A DNA stretch of 64,000 nt from Schizochytrium sp. TIO01 (Eukaryota; Sar; Bigyra; Thraustochytrida; Thraustochytriidae), in assembly GCA_004764695.1 (NCBI GenBank), contig SMSO01000032.1, forward strand, positions 394,501-458,500, read 5' to 3'. The translations under genes were made by a program, and so were the position numbers. The notes beneath the pieces were generated by a model. The model saw only the letters and a program-made list of their open reading frames with translations, did no database searches and was not told the origin of the DNA. This document shows positions 62,111 to 64,000 of this stretch, in pieces; the first letter of the stretch is position 1; the number at the start of each line of letters is the position of its first letter.

Positions 62111-62322
62111 CCTCTCTATAGGTTTCTTAGTTCTGAAGTACCACGAACAATCTGGCTGACCTTTGCCGACAAACCCTATGGCTTCCGCCCTTCAAGTATA
62201 AAGGTTTGCTGGAACTTGAGTTTCTGAGGTTTGCCAAATCAGCAGATGCAAAGCACTGTTGCCCAGTTCTGACCGACCCTACCCCAAACACAATGACAAC
62301 AACTACAAACTTTCGCTGCCGG

Positions 62323-62342
62323 CAGTTGCAAAGTCGCAACTG
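62323..62342. promoter_or_regulatory. Inverted repeat CAGTTGC-N6-GCAACTG
   Basis: Seven-base perfect arms with a six-base spacer, about 213 bases upstream of the IFT20 ATG. The GTTGC/GCAAC half-sites resemble RFX X-box halves, but the spacing is wider than the canonical site and RFX factors are not established in this lineage. Candidate dimer-binding site only. Confidence 0.35.
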
Positions 62343-62409
62343 GGAAAGGAGGGATCCAATCCGTAAACCGAGTTCCTAGTTTCCTTTTCCGAGGGCAGAA
62401 AAGTCTCTT

Positions 62410-62428
62410 GATTCCGTCTGACGGAATC
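62410..62428. promoter_or_regulatory. Inverted repeat GATTCCGT-CTG-ACGGAATC
   Basis: Eight-base perfect arms with a three-base spacer, midway between the IFT20 and methyltransferase starts. The tight dyad fits a symmetric transcription-factor dimer. As RNA it would be a short stable hairpin. Confidence 0.4.
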
Positions 62429-62684
62429 GGCGATTCGCAATAAAGCACTAGCTAGTCACATAGTACGTGCTATTATTTTGATGAAAATAGTCTAACGGCA
62501 CTTTTCTTTTCCATATTATGAGGCAACCTGGGACACAACTTATCGTGTTTAGAGCTATTCTGCAGAGTGAATGATAGGAATCGAGAGCGGAGTATAAAGC
62601 AAGCCATACTCAAATTGAGGGCTGCTTCAGGGATTGTCTAGTTAAAATTTGTGCCAAGCTCTGCGCTGGGTTCTAGTATCTACC

Positions 62685-63748
62685 ATGCGGGTCACCGATG
62701 GGCTCATAGCAGACGAAGAGACGCGAGGCCCTTTTCGAAAGGACTGGGAAAGTTTTGCTGTGCCAAAATTCTTTCGCCCGTCTTCAAAGGATGACAAAGC
62801 CGATGGAGTAAGCGCTAATGCATCTCGACTTGGTGTTGACTTTATGCGGGCCTGCCAGGATCAGATAGTGCTATCTGTGGGCAACGGAGCCCAACTAATA
62901 ATCAATCAACTCCCTGCAGATGATACACAATTAGGAGCTGTTGTGTGGGATTGCGGAGTCGTACTTTGTCGTGTTTTACATTACTTGAGAGAATGCATGG
63001 GTCAGAACTGGCTTCAAAAGGCTCTGGTTGTGGAATTCGGAAGCGGCACTGGAGTTGGTGGACTTTGTGCATCCCACCTTGGTGCTGGTCGCTGCATTCT
63101 TAGTGATCAAGAGGGTCTACTAGGGTTGTTGAGAAAAAACGTTGTCTGTAACCCCAAATGTGCGTCCACCGTGAGCGTGCAAGTATATCATTGGTAAGTT
63201 TGGAGAGTCGTAGCACTGTGTTTTAAGCCTTGGAACGTTTGAGGAGCAGTATAAAATTTAATACGATCGTCTAACAACAAAACCAACAAAATTGTGCAGG
63301 GGGGCGCCGTTCCCCAACGAATTCGAGCTTAATGTAGATGAAGAATTCAGGCTTGTTCTTTGCTCAGACGTGCTTTACGCAGCTGCTGCTCATCCCCAAC
63401 TATTAAAAAGCTTGGATTTAATCCTAAATTCGAGAACACTTGTTTTACTATCCGTAAAATATCGCAATACTGAGTAAGTTTTTATATGTTTCGAGGGATT
63501 GAAGCGATCCAATGTCTATAGTCATTATGTTGTGCTTGTCAACTGTCTGTACCTAACTTTGAGCTCTTTGATGACAATTAAATTCCATTCTTAGACAGGA
63601 AATATTATTTTTAGAAGATCTTTCAAAATTGAACGTATGTGTCCACGCAATCCCCTTGGAGTGGTGCGCGGAGGCTGTGCGACACGAAGGCAACACAACC
63701 TCACTCGCAGTATTCCTACTTTCGCGGCCACATCACTCTGCTAGTTAA
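62685..63748 (+). CDS. METTL21-like protein-lysine methyltransferase, three exons
   Basis: Exons are 62685-63193, 63300-63473 and 63595-63748, with GTAAGT donors for both introns and GTGCAG and TTCTTAG acceptors. All joins keep frame, giving 278 residues. The seven-strand methyltransferase core has VVWDCGVVLCRVLHYL, then the SAM-binding motif I LVVEFGSGTGVGGLCASHLG, motif II CILSDQEGLLGLLRKNV, and in exon 2 the post-I region FRLVLCSDVLYAAAAHPQLL. CSDVLY corresponds to the (D/A)(D/V)xxY motif of METTL21/METTL23-type lysine methyltransferases. Those enzymes modify chaperones or translation factors in the cytosol or nucleus. The exact substrate cannot be told. An upstream in-frame TTG at 62649 was not used. 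The gene is head-to-head with IFT20. Confidence 0.85.
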
Positions 63749-63751
63749 AGA

Positions 63752-63773
63752 AATAAAATAAAGAACAATAAAC
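63752..63773 (+). terminator. Clustered AATAAA polyadenylation signals
   Basis: Overlapping AATAAA hexamers begin 4 bases after the methyltransferase stop codon. The position is close to the stop but fits a short 3' UTR. Confidence 0.35.
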
Positions 63774-64000
63774 TTAACAAGTTGAAAACGAATATTCGCA
63801 ACCCATGAGAATCATCAAATTTGTGATTTTCCGCTGTATATTACTGAACCAACATTTAAATAAAAGCCTCATCCGCAATTAAGCACTAAACCTATATAAT
63901 TGAGCTTTAGTCAATTATGACACCTTATGCTTACTCACAGACCAGATTCATTGTAAACATTTCTTCTCTTGCAACACGCTTTCAACGGCTTCTTCAAGGG
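63774..64000. other. Right-edge spacer
   Basis: AT-rich sequence with no supported gene. The next gene lies outside the window. Confidence 0.5.

Larger units (their letters stand above)
62111..62684. promoter_or_regulatory. Divergent promoter of IFT20 and the METTL21-like gene
   Basis: This compact bidirectional spacer contains two near-perfect inverted repeats, at 62323-62342 and 62410-62428, both listed separately. The side nearer the methyltransferase gene is AT-rich. No other gene fits. Confidence 0.5.

Noticed and set aside
1-64000. tRNA, rRNA, CRISPR and complete transposon genes
   Set aside because: No cloverleaf B-box-type GGTTCGAAnCC in context, no regular spacer-repeat array, and no transposase or reverse-transcriptase motif seen in any frame.

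Overview
The window is nuclear DNA of a protist. Most genes are long single open frames, a few carry GT-AG introns, and the proteins are typically eukaryotic: a kinesin motor, RRN3, Zwilch, a VAMP7-type SNARE, IFT20, an F-box/LRR protein and a eukaryotic-type topoisomerase II. IFT20 implies that the organism, or a stage of it, builds a flagellum. Few introns, organelle-targeted proteins, AT-richer spacers and a multi-kinase transmembrane receptor fit an intron-poor stramenopile such as a thraustochytrid. That placement is inference, since no taxonomic marker is present. GTG and TTG starts were not used; the first plausible in-frame ATG was taken.

Left third (1-18.6 kb): the edge-truncated N-terminus of an acidic nuclear-type protein (-), a mitoribosomal mS45/Bot1-like protein (+), a UBZ4 zinc-finger protein of unknown function (-), a kinesin split by a one-base frame break (+), an NADP-type short-chain dehydrogenase (-), a mitochondrial Hsp78/ClpB disaggregase (-) and a Ser/Arg-rich LRR protein (-).

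Middle (18.6-45 kb): a gene-poor stretch of about 5.7 kb, a plastid-type ascorbate peroxidase whose start lies in a far 18-base exon (-), a small spliced LYR-like candidate (-) divergent from RRN3 (+), a secreted serine carboxypeptidase (-), a transmembrane protein with two kinase domains (+), an F-box/LRR protein with a myristoylation-type N-terminus (-) and a MetX-type homoserine O-acetyltransferase (-).

Right third (45-64 kb): a microsatellite-rich gene-poor stretch of about 4.7 kb, VAMP7-like (+), a TPR protein with a TIR-like N-terminal half (+), Zwilch (-) divergent from an organelle-targeted topoisomerase II (+), and IFT20 (-) divergent from a three-exon METTL21-like methyltransferase (+).

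There is no operon logic. Themes that recur are mitochondrial maintenance (mS45, Hsp78, topoisomerase II, perhaps the LYR candidate), chromosome segregation (kinesin, Zwilch) and signalling. The most unusual object is the membrane protein at 34.8-38.1 kb, which joins a TKL/MAP3K-like kinase and a MAP2K-like kinase in one chain.
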